A stretch of 64,000 nucleotides of DNA from Terribacillus saccharophilus (GTDB lineage: Bacteria > Bacillota > Bacilli > Bacillales > Amphibacillaceae). The translations under genes and the position numbers were made by a program. The notes below the pieces were generated by a model. That model made no database searches. It saw only the letters and a program-made list of their open reading frames with translations, and was not told the origin of the DNA. This document shows positions 17,294 through 26,095 of this stretch, piece after piece (positions within the stretch are counted from its first letter, which is position 1; the number at the start of each line of letters is the position of its first letter). Where the stretch lies: assembly GCA_900110015.1 (NCBI GenBank), contig FOCD01000002.1, positions 620,001 through 684,000 on the forward strand. The letters are read 5' to 3'.

Positions 17294-17335
17294 TTACAAA
17301 GAAACAGCCAGTACGTAAATGCACTGGCTGTTCTG
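17294..17335 (-). terminator. Terminator of the polar amino acid ABC operon
   Basis: Perfect 10-bp stem AACAGCCAGT/ACTGGCTGTT (17303-17312 with 17323-17332), followed by TCTTTG on the minus strand, directly after the stop codon. Confidence 0.75.
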
Positions 17336-18058
17336 TCATAATACTTTACTTAAGAAAGCTTTTGTCCGTTCTTCCTTCGGATTATTGAAAATCTCCTCCG
17401 GTTTCGCTTCCTCTACGATATAACCGCCATCCATGAACAGAACTCGATCACCAACTTCTCGCGCAAAGCCCATTTCATGCGTTACAACGATCATTGTCAT
17501 ACCTTCATTCGCAAGCTGCTTCATAACCTCAAGCACCTCTCCGACCATTTCCGGATCAAGTGCAGATGTTGGTTCATCAAACAGCATCACCTTCGGCTCC
17601 ATGCATAAGGCCCGCGCAATAGCCACACGCTGCTTTTGTCCTCCGGAAAGAGATTCCGGATATACGCCTGCTTTGTCCTCTAATCCGACTTTGCGAAGCA
17701 ATGATAATGCTTTTTCTTCCGCATCCTTCTTTTTCCACTTGCGTACGACCATTGGAGAAAGCATGATATTTTCCAGTACTGTCTTATGAGGGAACAGATT
17801 GAACTGTTGGAATACCATCCCAACATCTGTACGTACTTTATTGATGTTCACTTTTCTCTGAGAGATATCTGTTCCTTCTATATAAACATGACCACCCGTA
17901 ATATCCTCGATTCGGTTGAGACAACGAATGAAAGTGGACTTCCCGGAACCAGAAGGGCCGATAACGACGACTACTTCTTTTTCCTCTATTTCGACGTTAA
18001 TGTCCCGCAGTACCTCGAGATCGCCGAACGACTTTTTTAGGTTTTTTACGCTGATCAT
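17336..18058 (-). CDS. Polar amino acid ABC transporter ATP-binding protein (GlnQ-like)
   Basis: A 240-aa ATPase ([16 protein letters not shown] start) with Walker [10 protein letters not shown], signature LSGGQKQR, Walker [15 protein letters not shown] and switch [11 protein letters not shown], diagnostic of the glutamine/arginine-type importers. I prefer the internal ATG at 18058, 10 nt after AAGGAAG, over the ATG three codons earlier that abuts it. Even so, the start lies about 62 nt inside the preceding permease gene, an unusually long overlap. Third gene of binding protein-permease-ATPase. Confidence 0.9.
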   Translation of the reverse strand: MISVKNLKKSFGDLEVLRDINVEIEEKEVVVVIGPSGSGKSTFIRCLNRIEDITGGHVYIEGTDISQRKVNINKVRTDVGMVFQQFNLFPHKTVLENIMLSPMVVRKWKKKDAEEKALSLLRKVGLEDKAGVYPESLSGGQKQRVAIARALCMEPKVMLFDEPTSALDPEMVGEVLEVMKQLANEGMTMIVVTHEMGFAREVGDRVLFMDGGYIVEEAKPEEIFNNPKEERTKAFLSKVL

Positions 18059-18710
18059 CTGTCGCATACTTCCTTTCTAAAAAGCTCTGTACATATGATA
18101 ATACTAAACAAACGACGAAATATAAAACGGCAACCGCCAAATACGGCTCCCACACTCTTGAATACGCTCCAACTGCTACTCTTCCCCAGTAGAACAGTTC
18201 CGGTGCAGCAATGACAGCTCCAAGCGAAGAATCTTTCACCAACACAATAAATTCGTTGCCAAGCGGTGGAATCATCCGTTTGAACGCCTGCGGCAGCACG
18301 ACATGCCGCAGCACTTGTGCATGGTTCATACCAAGACTGTACGCAGCTTCCCGCTGCCCTTTATCGATGGAATTGATACCAGCACGGAAGATTTCTGCAA
18401 TATAAGCTGCAGAATTCAATGCCAATGCAACAATCAATGATATAAGCGGCTCCGGCGGCTTAATGAAAATCGGCATGACCGCAAAGTGGATCAAAAAGAT
18501 CTGTACTAACAGCGGAGTACCTCTAAAGATATTCACATACCAAATGAACGGCAGACGAAGTATCGGGTTGGACAAGCTTTTACCCATTCCGATTACTAAT
18601 CCAATTAAAGCTCCAACAATGAATCCAATCAAAGACGCCAGAATTGTATATCCGAGACCTCTCATAAAGAAAGGTAAATATTCACTAATGATTTCCCATC
18701 TAAAATCCAT
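17997..18710 (-). CDS. Polar amino acid ABC transporter permease
   Basis: A membrane protein of about 237 residues with five helices and the HisM/GlnP signature: [15 protein letters not shown], the EAA loop [20 protein letters not shown] and [13 protein letters not shown]. It ends in a basic tail ([20 protein letters not shown]) encoded within the overlap with the ATPase gene. The ATG at 18710 has GAGG 8 nt upstream; a GTG three codons earlier is less well placed. It imports a polar amino acid with its neighbours; the exact substrate is not shown by sequence. Confidence 0.9.
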   Translation of the reverse strand: MDFRWEIISEYLPFFMRGLGYTILASLIGFIVGALIGLVIGMGKSLSNPILRLPFIWYVNIFRGTPLLVQIFLIHFAVMPIFIKPPEPLISLIVALALNSAAYIAEIFRAGINSIDKGQREAAYSLGMNHAQVLRHVVLPQAFKRMIPPLGNEFIVLVKDSSLGAVIAAPELFYWGRVAVGAYSRVWEPYLAVAVLYFVVCLVLSYVQSFLERKYATDDQRKKPKKVVRRSRGTAGH

Positions 18711-18748
18711 TTCTCTCACCTCAGTATAGCTGATAAATCAAAACGTAA

Positions 18749-18782
18749 ATATAGCGTAACGGTTATTGTCGTTACGCTATAT
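18749..18782 (-). other. Intercistronic hairpin after the binding-protein gene
   Basis: Perfect 12-bp stem ATATAGCGTAAC/GTTACGCTATAT with a 10-nt loop and no real T-run. It lies between the binding-protein and permease genes. A 3' stabilising or partial terminator role, giving excess binding protein, is inferred. Confidence 0.6.
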
Positions 18783-18790
18783 GATTCTTC

Positions 18791-19600
18791 TTATGGCTGT
18801 GCGCTTTCGAGTGCTTCGATATCCGGAGTGCCTTCAAACCACTCTTGATAGATTTCCTCATACGTTCCGTTTTCCATAATCGCTTGGATGGCTTCATCTA
18901 TTTTTTCTTTATGCTCGCTGTCTTTCGGAAGCAGCATTCCGTAATATTCCTGCTCAAAATTATCTTCATCTTCAATTAAAGTTAGGTTAGCATCAGGATT
19001 ATTTTTCACATAATGCTGAGCTACTGCGATATCTGTCACTACAGCCTCTACATCACCGTTTTGCAAAGCCATCATAGTTGCTGCTGATGAATCGTACTTA
19101 GAAAGATCACTGCTGTTTTCCCCAACTAGTTTTTGTGCCGCTTCATCACCAGTCGTTCCGTTCTGTACGCCGATTCTCATTCCTTTGATATCCTCACCTG
19201 ATTGGATATCCGTTCCTTCCGGTACAGCGATAACCTGTGTTGCTTCGAAATAAGGAGAGGAGAAATCATATGTTTCTTTTCTTTCATCCGTTATTGTGAT
19301 GCCAGCCATTCCGCCTTGCAGCGTTTCATCATCTACTCCGACAAGCATTGGATCCCAGCCAGTGTTTTGGAATTCATAATCGATTCCTGCTTCTTTCATA
19401 ATCGCGTCTAGCAGATCTGCATCAAATCCAACAATCTTATCACCTTCCATGGATTCGAAAGGAGCGAAGGTGGCCTCTGTTCCGATAGTAAGCTTTTCCC
19501 CTTCACCAGAACCGCTTGATTCGTTATTAGATATACATGCACTTAAGAATAAAACACTAACAAGTCCAGCTGCTGCCATGAGCTTTTTTACCGATTTCAT
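18791..19600 (-). CDS. Polar amino acid ABC transporter substrate-binding lipoprotein
   Basis: A 269-aa lipoprotein. Signal peptide with lipobox SVLFLSAC, then a type-II periplasmic binding fold (SBP_bac_3) opening with LTIGTEATFAPFESMEGDKIVGFDADLL, in which the family's substrate-binding aromatic and acidic residues are visible. The chosen ATG has AAGGGAG 8 nt upstream; the frame is open 13 codons further without a good site. First gene of the operon, behind a sigma-A promoter at 19672-19700. Confidence 0.9.
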   Translation of the reverse strand: MKSVKKLMAAAGLVSVLFLSACISNNESSGSGEGEKLTIGTEATFAPFESMEGDKIVGFDADLLDAIMKEAGIDYEFQNTGWDPMLVGVDDETLQGGMAGITITDERKETYDFSSPYFEATQVIAVPEGTDIQSGEDIKGMRIGVQNGTTGDEAAQKLVGENSSDLSKYDSSAATMMALQNGDVEAVVTDIAVAQHYVKNNPDANLTLIEDEDNFEQEYYGMLLPKDSEHKEKIDEAIQAIMENGTYEEIYQEWFEGTPDIEALESAQP

Positions 19601-19671
19601 AGTTGATCTCCCTTTTCTATCTATATTGTAAACTTGCAATAAAATCTATATTTATTCATTCCGGTGCATTT

Positions 19672-19700
19672 ATTTTACATAACATCTTATGCCTTGTAAA
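19672..19700 (-). promoter_or_regulatory. Sigma-A promoter of the amino acid ABC operon
   Basis: On the minus strand TTTACA (19695-19700), 17 nt, TAAAAT (19672-19677): five of six bases match consensus in each hexamer. Confidence 0.7.
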
Positions 19701-19811
19701 TATAAAAATAGAACAAATCGTTACTTTTCGACTATTTACGCAGTTTAAATTGTCAGTATATTGCGATTTTGTGTTACAGTACACGTATACTACAGGAAAG
19801 CAGGGGAATAT

Positions 19812-21056
19812 ATGACATCAACCAGCAAGGTATTCACAAAGGAGTTCGAGCAGCTTCTGGATCTGCAGCAAGTACGTGACGCACTATATTTTCTAAAACA
19901 AGATAATGAGCAGACAACAAAGGATCAGATAGAAGTGACGGAAGTAGAGGCGCCTCCATTCAACGAAGAAAACCGCGCAGCTTTTTTCAAAGAAAAACTG
20001 GCGGCATTTGGCTTAGATGGCTTGAAGACGGATGAAGAAGGAAATGTATATGGCATACGAAAAGGCAGCGGCAGCGGACCCACGGTTGTTATTGCAGCTC
20101 ATTTGGATACAGTCTTCCCTGCTGGTACAAATGTGAAAGCGAGAGTCGAGGATGGAATCGTCTACGCTCCTGGAATCGGTGATGATGGTCGCGGCTTAGC
20201 AGTTTTACTGACTTTGTTGCGTACTTTGGAAGAAAATAAAATCGAAACAGAGGGAGATATCGTCTTCCTCGCTGACGTCGGCGAAGAAGGTCTAGGCGAT
20301 TTACGCGGTATGAAAGCATATTTCCGGGACAATACATATGTGGATGGATTCATCTCTGTAGAGCCAGGTGCGCCTGGCGACTTGATTTATTGCGGTGTCG
20401 GCAGCAAACGCTATAATGTAACCTTTAAAGGAAAAGGCGGACATAGCTTTGGTGACTTCGGCACATCAAGCGCCATCCATGCAGCTGGACGCGCTATAGC
20501 TGCGTTAGCAGATCTGACCGTTCCTGAAGATCCGAAGACAACATACAACGTCGGCACGATTCATGGCGGTACTTCCATCAATACTATTGCCCAACATGCA
20601 GGATTCCAGCTGGATTTACGCTCTGTTTCCAGCGAAGCTCTTGCAGAGTTGGAGGCTAATGCACTTGCAATGATTGAAGAAGCAGCACAGGTTGAAGGTG
20701 AAGCACGACAACAGCCGGGCAGCATTTCAGTTACGACAGAGCTGGTCGGAGACAGACCTGCCGGCAGCCAGCCGAAAGATGCCCCGATTCGTCATATTGC
20801 ACTGCAAGCGGCCGAAGTTCTTGGAATTGAGGTTGAACGGGAAGAACCACTTAGTACCGATGCAAATGTACCGATCAGTCTGGGTATTCCTGCCCTCACA
20901 CTCGGAGGTGGCGGTAACAGCGGTGGACACCATACGCTGGAGGAGTTCTTCGATCCGACTGATGCTTTTTACGGGCCACAGCGAATTCTGCTTGCCCTGC
21001 TTGGAATGGTTGGCGTTAAGGATGGCGCCGCACCACTGCTTCCTATCCGAAACTAA
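19812..21056 (+). CDS. M20/M25/M40 family metallopeptidase
   Basis: A 414-aa cytoplasmic zinc peptidase or deacylase. Metal ligands appear in order: HLDTVFP, GIGDDGRG, GEEGLGD, VEPG and GGGNSGGHHTLEEF. The dimerisation domain (about 180-300) contains the inserted region GKGGHSFGDFG. The frame extends 17 codons further upstream, but the ATG at 19812 has AGGGG 5 nt before it. It stands alone, divergent from the amino acid ABC operon. The substrate (a dipeptide, or an N-acyl amino acid) cannot be told from sequence. Confidence 0.85.
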   Translation: MTSTSKVFTKEFEQLLDLQQVRDALYFLKQDNEQTTKDQIEVTEVEAPPFNEENRAAFFKEKLAAFGLDGLKTDEEGNVYGIRKGSGSGPTVVIAAHLDTVFPAGTNVKARVEDGIVYAPGIGDDGRGLAVLLTLLRTLEENKIETEGDIVFLADVGEEGLGDLRGMKAYFRDNTYVDGFISVEPGAPGDLIYCGVGSKRYNVTFKGKGGHSFGDFGTSSAIHAAGRAIAALADLTVPEDPKTTYNVGTIHGGTSINTIAQHAGFQLDLRSVSSEALAELEANALAMIEEAAQVEGEARQQPGSISVTTELVGDRPAGSQPKDAPIRHIALQAAEVLGIEVEREEPLSTDANVPISLGIPALTLGGGGNSGGHHTLEEFFDPTDAFYGPQRILLALLGMVGVKDGAAPLLPIRN

Positions 21057-21096
21057 AAATGAGCAAGAGCCTATACTGGCTCTTGCTCATTTTTTC
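21055..21096. terminator. Bidirectional terminator
   Basis: Perfect 11-bp stem GAGCAAGAGCC/GGCTCTTGCTC (21061-21071 with 21078-21088), followed by ATTTTTT on the plus strand and ATTTTTAG on the minus strand. It serves the M20 gene and the convergent HesB-like gene. Confidence 0.9.
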
Positions 21097-21391
21097 AATT
21101 ATGCGGAGGATATTCGTATTGAATATCGTCCCATTTACGTGAATACTTAACGTTCAAGTCTACCCCTTCAAAATACCATGCATCTGAACGTTCGACGAAG
21201 AATGTGATACCTTGTACTTCCTCGCTTGTAATTGGATCATTTGGCTGTTCCGCGGAAATGCCAAGTGAAAACCCTTCTATAATGCCGCCCATCCCGCCAT
21301 AGCGAACATAAAAACGCACAGCACTGCCAGGTTCAAGGTCCATTTCTTGAACAAACCAGTTTGATGCGGGCTTTGTAATGGAGATCTGCAT
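21095..21391 (-). CDS. HesB/YadR/YfhF family protein (YneR-like)
   Basis: A 98-aa protein with the beta-rich fold of A-type iron-sulfur carriers: MQISITKPASNWFVQEMDLE, then VRFYVRYGGMGG and FSLGISAEQP. The three conserved cysteines of IscA/SufA are absent, as in the YneR branch, so it probably does not carry a cluster. The ATG used is 7 nt after AAGGGG. Single gene. Function unknown. Confidence 0.8.
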   Translation of the reverse strand: MQISITKPASNWFVQEMDLEPGSAVRFYVRYGGMGGIIEGFSLGISAEQPNDPITSEEVQGITFFVERSDAWYFEGVDLNVKYSRKWDDIQYEYPPHN

Positions 21392-21576
21392 AATTTCACC
21401 CCTTCTATACAACTATAACAAATAGTGACAAAGTGTACCTCATTCGACAAAAATCAAATGAAAACATTGATAATTATTAATAAAAAGTTTACAATCTCTA
21501 GAGGATAGTTTACAAAAAATTATCATTATATGTTCCCAGGAACAACCCTATTCAAACACCATTCGGAGGTTTTGTA

Positions 21577-22194
21577 ATGTTCAAGAAGAAACAAGACAAA
21601 TTCTCTTTGCTTTTAGCCGATATAGCAAAGAATATTGATGAGACTGCTGACTTTTTTGTTACGTATAAAGTAAAAGATGCAGCGAGTTTATCTGAGTTCT
21701 CCAATAAATTGAAGGAATATGAGACAAAAGGTGATCAGCTTGTACATACGATCATCAAGGAATTGAACCATGCCTTCATCACGCCGATCGAACGCGAAGA
21801 CATCCTTCAGCTGACGAACAGCTTAGACGATGTTCTTGATGGAATAGAAGAATTCTCAGGAATGATGGATACATATGGTATTTATTCTTCCGATAGCTTC
21901 ATCGACCAATTTACAGAAGAAATCCGTTCCTGCGCAAAGGAAATTTTGATTACAATCGATTTGCTTTCTCACAACAAACTAAAAGAAATCCAGGAGCATG
22001 CAATCAAAATCAAGGAGCACGAGCAGAACTGTGACACGATCTTCCGCAAATCCTTGAAACAGCTCTTCCAGAACGAAAAAGATCCAATCAAGGTAATTCA
22101 GTACAAAGAGTTGTACTACATCCTGGAAGAAATTGCTGACAGCTGCCAGTCTGTTGCGAACAATCTTGAAACAATCATCATGAAGAATTCGTGA
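21577..22194 (+). CDS. DUF47 family phosphate transport regulator (Pit accessory, PhoU-like)
   Basis: A 205-aa all-helical protein of the DUF47/YkaA family, related to PhoU. It contains the acidic metal-binding segments EYETKGDQLVH and the later EHEQNCDTIF, each providing E-x3-D-type ligands on repeated three-helix bundles. It lies 13 nt before the Pit gene, the usual arrangement, and probably modulates Pit activity at the membrane face. The start has CGGAGG 7 nt upstream. The region 21488-21514 has two TTTACA hexamers 21 nt apart, a weak Pho-like pattern. Confidence 0.88.
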   Translation: MFKKKQDKFSLLLADIAKNIDETADFFVTYKVKDAASLSEFSNKLKEYETKGDQLVHTIIKELNHAFITPIEREDILQLTNSLDDVLDGIEEFSGMMDTYGIYSSDSFIDQFTEEIRSCAKEILITIDLLSHNKLKEIQEHAIKIKEHEQNCDTIFRKSLKQLFQNEKDPIKVIQYKELYYILEEIADSCQSVANNLETIIMKNS

Positions 22195-22207
22195 GGCGCA
22201 AACAACA

Positions 22208-23206
22208 ATGGATGTTTTATTAGTATTAACTATTCTAACCGTCATTTTCGCTCTTGCATTCGACTTCATCAACGGATTTCATGATACTGCCAATGCCATC
22301 GCCACATCTGTTTCGACGAAAGCATTGAAACCAAGACATGCTATCATCATGGCTGCAGTCATGAACTTCGTTGGTGCTATGACCTTTACTGGAGTTGCTA
22401 AAACAATCACTAGTGATATCGCAAATCCCAACGACATTGTCAACGGCTCTGTCGTTATCCTAGCTGCCCTGATTGCAGGGATTGCATGGAACTTGATTAC
22501 GTGGTACTACGGTATTCCGAGTAGTTCTTCACACGCTATCATTGGTTCTCTTGCAGGAGCAGTTATTGCATCAAGCGGATTTGCTATTCTTAATGTAGAC
22601 GGATTCTTGAAGATCCTGCAAGCATTGATCATTTCTCCAATTTTGGCTTTTGTTGTAGGTTTTATTTTATATAACATCATTAAGCTGATTTTCCGAGAAA
22701 AGAACTTACCGAAAACGAACAAGAATTTCCGTCGCGTACAAATCTTGACTGCAGCACTGCAATCATTCACCCATGGTACGAATGATGCCCAAAAAGCAAT
22801 GGGTATCATCACGATGGCGTTAATCACAGCAGGGCTGCACACAACATCTGATATCCCGTTCTGGGTACAGGCAGCCTGTGCAACTGCGATGGGTCTTGGA
22901 ACTTCAATCGGTGGCTGGAAAATCATCAAAACTGTTGGCGGTAAAATCATGAAGATCCGTCCAGTGAACGGCGTTGCTGCCGATTTGACTGGAGCGTTCA
23001 TCATTTTTGGTGCCACTTACATTCACTTACCGGTAAGTACAACGCACGTTATTTCTTCCTCCATCATGGGGGTTGGTGCAGCTCACCGACGTAAAGGTGT
23101 TAACTGGGGTACTGCTAAGCGTATGGTCATTACTTGGTTCATTACTCTACCGATCACAGCTTGTCTGGGTGGTCTGATTTATTACATCTTGAACATTTTC
23201 TTTTAA
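22208..23206 (+). CDS. pit: Inorganic phosphate transporter, PiT family
   Basis: A 332-aa low-affinity phosphate (metal-phosphate) symporter with about ten helices. Duplicated PiT signatures are visible: GFHDTANAIATSVSTKAL near the N-terminus and FTHGTNDAQKAMGIITMAL in the second half, the Asn and Asp of which are conserved. Also GIPSSSSHAIIGSLAGA and PVSTTHVISSSIMGVGA. It forms a two-gene operon with the DUF47 protein and is followed by a strong terminator. Confidence 0.95.
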   Translation: MDVLLVLTILTVIFALAFDFINGFHDTANAIATSVSTKALKPRHAIIMAAVMNFVGAMTFTGVAKTITSDIANPNDIVNGSVVILAALIAGIAWNLITWYYGIPSSSSHAIIGSLAGAVIASSGFAILNVDGFLKILQALIISPILAFVVGFILYNIIKLIFREKNLPKTNKNFRRVQILTAALQSFTHGTNDAQKAMGIITMALITAGLHTTSDIPFWVQAACATAMGLGTSIGGWKIIKTVGGKIMKIRPVNGVAADLTGAFIIFGATYIHLPVSTTHVISSSIMGVGAAHRRKGVNWGTAKRMVITWFITLPITACLGGLIYYILNIFF

Positions 23207-23210
23207 TATA

Positions 23211-23250
23211 ATGAAAAGCACGCTTGGATTAACCAAGCGTGCTTTTTTTA
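23211..23250. terminator. Bidirectional terminator between pit and metI
   Basis: 14-bp perfect stem AAAAGCACGCTTGG/CCAAGCGTGCTTTT with a 5-nt loop, T-runs on both strands. Confidence 0.92.
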
Positions 23251-23910
23251 ATCTTTTCGCAAGCGTCGTGCCAACACATTTCCAAATGTCTGCATTGCTT
23301 GTACAAGTATAATTAGGATGATGATAACGACATACATAACAACAGGCTCGAAACGCAAGTGCCCATACTGATATGCCAAATCTCCAAGACCACCAGCACC
23401 GACAAGTCCTGCCATTGCTGTAGCCCCAATTAAACCAATGGTTGCAATCGTCAGACCAAGAATCATTGTTGATCTGGCCTCTCTTATAATGACGCTCCAA
23501 ATGATTTTAGTTGTGGAAATTCCCATCGATTCATAAGCCTCGATGACTCCTTTATTTACTTCAAGTAATGCTGATTCCATTAAACGTGCAATATAAGGCG
23601 CTGTATAGACAACGAGCGGAAGGATAACTCCTTCAACACCTATTGTAGTTCCGACCAAGGCTCTTGTCAGAGGCAAAAGCAAGAACAAGAGGATGATGAA
23701 AGGAATAGATCGGATAACGTTAATAATCGTATTCACGATGGAATAAAATATTCGGTTCTCTGCTTGGCCGCCTTTTCTTGTCATGACCAGCAAAATGCCT
23801 AACGGCAGCCCGATAACGATTGAAATAGCTAATGAAATACCCGTCATCAGCAGCGTCTGCCAAAAAGCCTCGGTGATGTCAGTGCCCCATTCTGTCCAGA
23901 ACTCTATCAT
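23248..23910 (-). CDS. metI: Methionine ABC transporter permease MetI
   Basis: A 220-aa membrane protein with five helices, N-terminus MIEFWTEWGTDITEAFWQT. The permease coupling loop is AYESMGISTTKIIWSVIIRE, and GLVGAGGLGDLAYQYGHLRF near the C-terminus is characteristic of MetI. It overlaps metN by 4 nt (ATGA). Third gene of metQ-metN-metI and imports D- and L-methionine with them; controlled by the S-box upstream of metQ. Confidence 0.94.
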   Translation of the reverse strand: MIEFWTEWGTDITEAFWQTLLMTGISLAISIVIGLPLGILLVMTRKGGQAENRIFYSIVNTIINVIRSIPFIILLFLLLPLTRALVGTTIGVEGVILPLVVYTAPYIARLMESALLEVNKGVIEAYESMGISTTKIIWSVIIREARSTMILGLTIATIGLIGATAMAGLVGAGGLGDLAYQYGHLRFEPVVMYVVIIILIILVQAMQTFGNVLARRLRKD

Positions 23911-24920
23911 GACGCCACCTCCTCAACCGTTACATGCTGCGACTCCAAGTACGAAATTGCCTTTTCCACTTCTGCCGGATCCCCTTGCAAATGGATAAGC
24001 AATTTACCAACGGAGCTAGCTTTCAGCTGATCGATTCCGCCTGCCAGTATACTTGGAACAACTTCAAATTTCTTCGTGATCGCTGCAAGAAATGGCTCAT
24101 TTGAAGCTTCTCCAATAAACGTCAGTGAAACGAGACACCCTGTAGCAGAAAGTCCTTTTTTCACACTGTCTGGAACTTGGAAATTCGCGTCATCAAAGAC
24201 AAATTTCCGTGTCTGCGGATGCTGCGGTTTGGTGAAGACATCAATAACAGATCCTTCTTCCACCAGCTCACCATGATGCATAACACCAACACGATCACAT
24301 ATACGCTGTATGACATCCAGTTCATGTGTGATTAAAAAGATAGTGATGCCAAGCTCCTTATTCACTCGGAGCAGCAGTTCAAGAATGGATGACGTCGTAT
24401 TCGGATCCAATGCACTTGTTGCTTCATCACTTAACAGCACTTCCGGTTCTTGGGCAAGTGCTCTTGCGATAGCTACCCGCTGCTTCTGACCTCCTGATAA
24501 TTGGGCTGGATAGACATTTTTCTTTTCTTCCAGACCTACAATCTTCAGATACTTATCAACACGTTCCTTGATTTCATGCTTCGGCACTTTACTCAGCTTC
24601 AGTGGTCTAGCGACATTCTCGTATACTGTAGCTGTTGTCAGCAGATTAAAATGTTGGAATATCATTCCGATTTTACCTCTTGCTTTACGAAGCTGCCATT
24701 TCTTAAGCTTAGTAAGATCTACGCCGTCGATGAATACTTCGCCTTCTGTGGGACGCTCCAGTAAATTGGCACAGCGGATCAGGGTACTTTTCCCTGCTCC
24801 GCTGAATCCGATTACGCCATAGATTTCACCTTTATTGATTTTCAAGGAGACGTCTTTCAACGCCTCCACTTTCTTTTTACCAGTGGTAAAGGTCTTCGAT
24901 ACATTTTTCAGTTCAATCAT
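23907..24920 (-). CDS. metN: Methionine ABC transporter ATP-binding protein MetN
   Basis: A 337-aa ATPase: Walker A GFSGAGKST, signature LSGGQKQR, Walker B VLLSDEATSALDPN, switch LITHELDV, then a C-terminal NIL/ACT-like domain (about 260-337) that binds methionine for trans-inhibition in homologues. The start has GGGGGA 6 nt upstream. It follows metQ by 12 nt and overlaps metI. Confidence 0.95.
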   Translation of the reverse strand: MIELKNVSKTFTTGKKKVEALKDVSLKINKGEIYGVIGFSGAGKSTLIRCANLLERPTEGEVFIDGVDLTKLKKWQLRKARGKIGMIFQHFNLLTTATVYENVARPLKLSKVPKHEIKERVDKYLKIVGLEEKKNVYPAQLSGGQKQRVAIARALAQEPEVLLSDEATSALDPNTTSSILELLLRVNKELGITIFLITHELDVIQRICDRVGVMHHGELVEEGSVIDVFTKPQHPQTRKFVFDDANFQVPDSVKKGLSATGCLVSLTFIGEASNEPFLAAITKKFEVVPSILAGGIDQLKASSVGKLLIHLQGDPAEVEKAISYLESQHVTVEEVAS

Positions 24921-24932
24921 ACTGCTTCCCCC

Positions 24933-25742
24933 TTACCAGCTTGGAACGACAGATCCTTGGAATTCATCTTCAACAAACTGTTTAACTTCATCAGATTGGT
25001 AGATTTCTTGAATTTTCTTCACCACTTCATCGTCCGTGTTCGCTGATCTTACAACAAAGTAGTTGGACCATGGGTTGTTTTCTGATTCCTCTGCAAAGAT
25101 AGCATCATCATTGATATTCAAGTCAGCGCCCATTGCAAAGTTCGTGTTGATTGCTGCTGCTGCTACTTCCGGAAGCTGAGCTGGCAGCTGAGAAGCATCC
25201 AATTCAACGATTTCCAGGTTCAGTGGATTTTCTACAACATCTTTAGCCGTTGCAGAGTTCTCTGCTTCTGGATCCACTTTCAATACTCCTGCTGTCTCAA
25301 ACAATTTCAACGCACGATATTCGTTGGCAGGATCATTAGGTACAGCGATCTTGTCGCCTTCCTTCAATTTGGAAACATCCGAAATCTTATCAGTATAGAT
25401 ACCCATTGGGAACGTAAGTGTCTTAAATACTTCTTTTAGTTCATAACCTTGATTCTTTACTTGATCTTCTAGGAAAGGAAGTGTCTGATAGCTGTTCGCA
25501 TCCAGGCTTCCATCATCTAACGCACTGTTTGGTGTATTGTAATCATTGAATGTTTTAATTTCTACATCGATACCTTCATCAGCTGCTAGTTCTTTCACTT
25601 TTTCCATTACTTGCTCATGTGGTCCACCGCTGACGCCGACTAATATTTTGTCATTTGCTAGTGCAGCAGATTTATCATTGCCGCAAGCTGCTAAAAATAA
25701 TGCTAATAATCCGATAAGTCCAAAGCTTAAGATTTTTTTCAT
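24933..25742 (-). CDS. metQ: Methionine-binding lipoprotein MetQ
   Basis: A 269-aa lipoprotein with signal peptide and lipobox LLALFLAAC, then the NlpA family binding domain (KILVGVSGGPHEQVMEKVKELA, and FNDYNTPNSALDDGSLDANSYQ, which contains the family's substrate-binding residues). The start is the ATG with AAAGGGGAG upstream; an earlier in-frame ATG lacks one. First gene of the methionine importer, under an S-box. Confidence 0.94.
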   Translation of the reverse strand: MKKILSFGLIGLLALFLAACGNDKSAALANDKILVGVSGGPHEQVMEKVKELAADEGIDVEIKTFNDYNTPNSALDDGSLDANSYQTLPFLEDQVKNQGYELKEVFKTLTFPMGIYTDKISDVSKLKEGDKIAVPNDPANEYRALKLFETAGVLKVDPEAENSATAKDVVENPLNLEIVELDASQLPAQLPEVAAAAINTNFAMGADLNINDDAIFAEESENNPWSNYFVVRSANTDDEVVKKIQEIYQSDEVKQFVEDEFQGSVVPSW

Positions 25743-25784
25743 GTTGCTCTCCCCTTTTTTCTTCGCTGTCATCAACTACAATAA

Positions 25785-25944
25785 AAAAGCGCCTCTCTAG
25801 ATTAAGAGAGGCGCATGGTATACGTATGCACTAATTCTCTTATCTCTCAGTACAGCTTTCGCCGTCTGCAGGAATTAGCACCTAGATCATCGATCTGGTT
25901 GCCGGGCTTCATAGGACCTGTTCCTCCGCCGCTCTTGATAAGAA
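25785..25944 (-). ncRNA. SAM-I (S-box) riboswitch of metQNI
   Basis: Reading the minus strand from 25944: CTTATCAAGAG opens P1, then the conserved GAAGCCCGGCAACC, GGTGCTAATTCCTGCAG and the closing TGAGAGATAAG. An intrinsic terminator follows: GCGCCTCTCT/AGAGAGGCGC (25805-25814 with 25789-25798) and T6. S-adenosylmethionine binding is expected to favour the terminator, shutting off methionine uptake. The fit is to the aptamer's conserved blocks and to the context. Confidence 0.95.
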
Positions 25945-25977
25945 TTTCATTATACTTTTGTTGTTGATCTGTTTGTT

Positions 25978-26006
25978 ACTTTACCTTCCAATCTAGTTAT
26001 TGTCAA
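25978..26006 (-). promoter_or_regulatory. Promoter of metQNI
   Basis: On the minus strand a perfect TTGACA (26001-26006), 17 nt, TAAAGT (25978-25983), about 35 nt before the S-box. A TATAAT hexamer at 25950-25955 is an alternative -10 without a good -35. Confidence 0.65.
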
Positions 26007-26027
26007 TATAATTTTAAAATTTATAGA
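26000..26027 (+). promoter_or_regulatory. Promoter of the photolyase gene
   Basis: TTGTCA (26000-26005), 16 nt, TATAGA (26022-26027). The -35 shares almost all its bases with the divergent metQ -35. Downstream, 26044-26072 forms a hairpin (CTCTTC/GAAGAG with ACCCT/AGGGT inside) in the leader. Confidence 0.5.
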
Positions 26028-26095
26028 AAAATCAATCTGGTTTGCTCTTCACCCTGGCAGGGTAGCGAAGAGAAAAACGGAAAGTAGGTAGGCAT

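Larger units (their letters stand above)
16961..17335 (-). other. 375-nt leader/intergenic region before the NMT1-type ABC operon
   Basis: There is no convincing gene here. Reading the minus strand, it contains the glnQ-like gene's terminator (17294-17335), about 170 nt of unassigned sequence, a second strong terminator (17068-17127), and an anti-SD hairpin (16966-17005) just before the ATPase start. I compared it by eye with TPP, SAM, T-box, guanidine-I, lysine, purine, preQ1, fluoride and 6S RNA signatures and saw none. It could be an attenuated leader or a small RNA. Confidence 0.6.

Noticed and set aside
16961..17335. Known riboswitch (TPP, SAM, T-box, guanidine-I) before the NMT1-type ABC operon
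   Set aside because: None of the conserved core blocks of these families was found by eye. The region is therefore reported as unexplained.
17109..17339. 76-codon ORF on the minus strand in the leader region
   Set aside because: No ribosome binding site, atypical composition, and it covers the glnQ-like gene's terminator and half of the next one. Better read as non-coding.
21488..21514. PhoP box before the DUF47-pit operon
   Set aside because: Two TTTACA hexamers are 21 nt apart with no middle repeat; PiT genes are usually not in the Pho regulon, so kept only as a remark.
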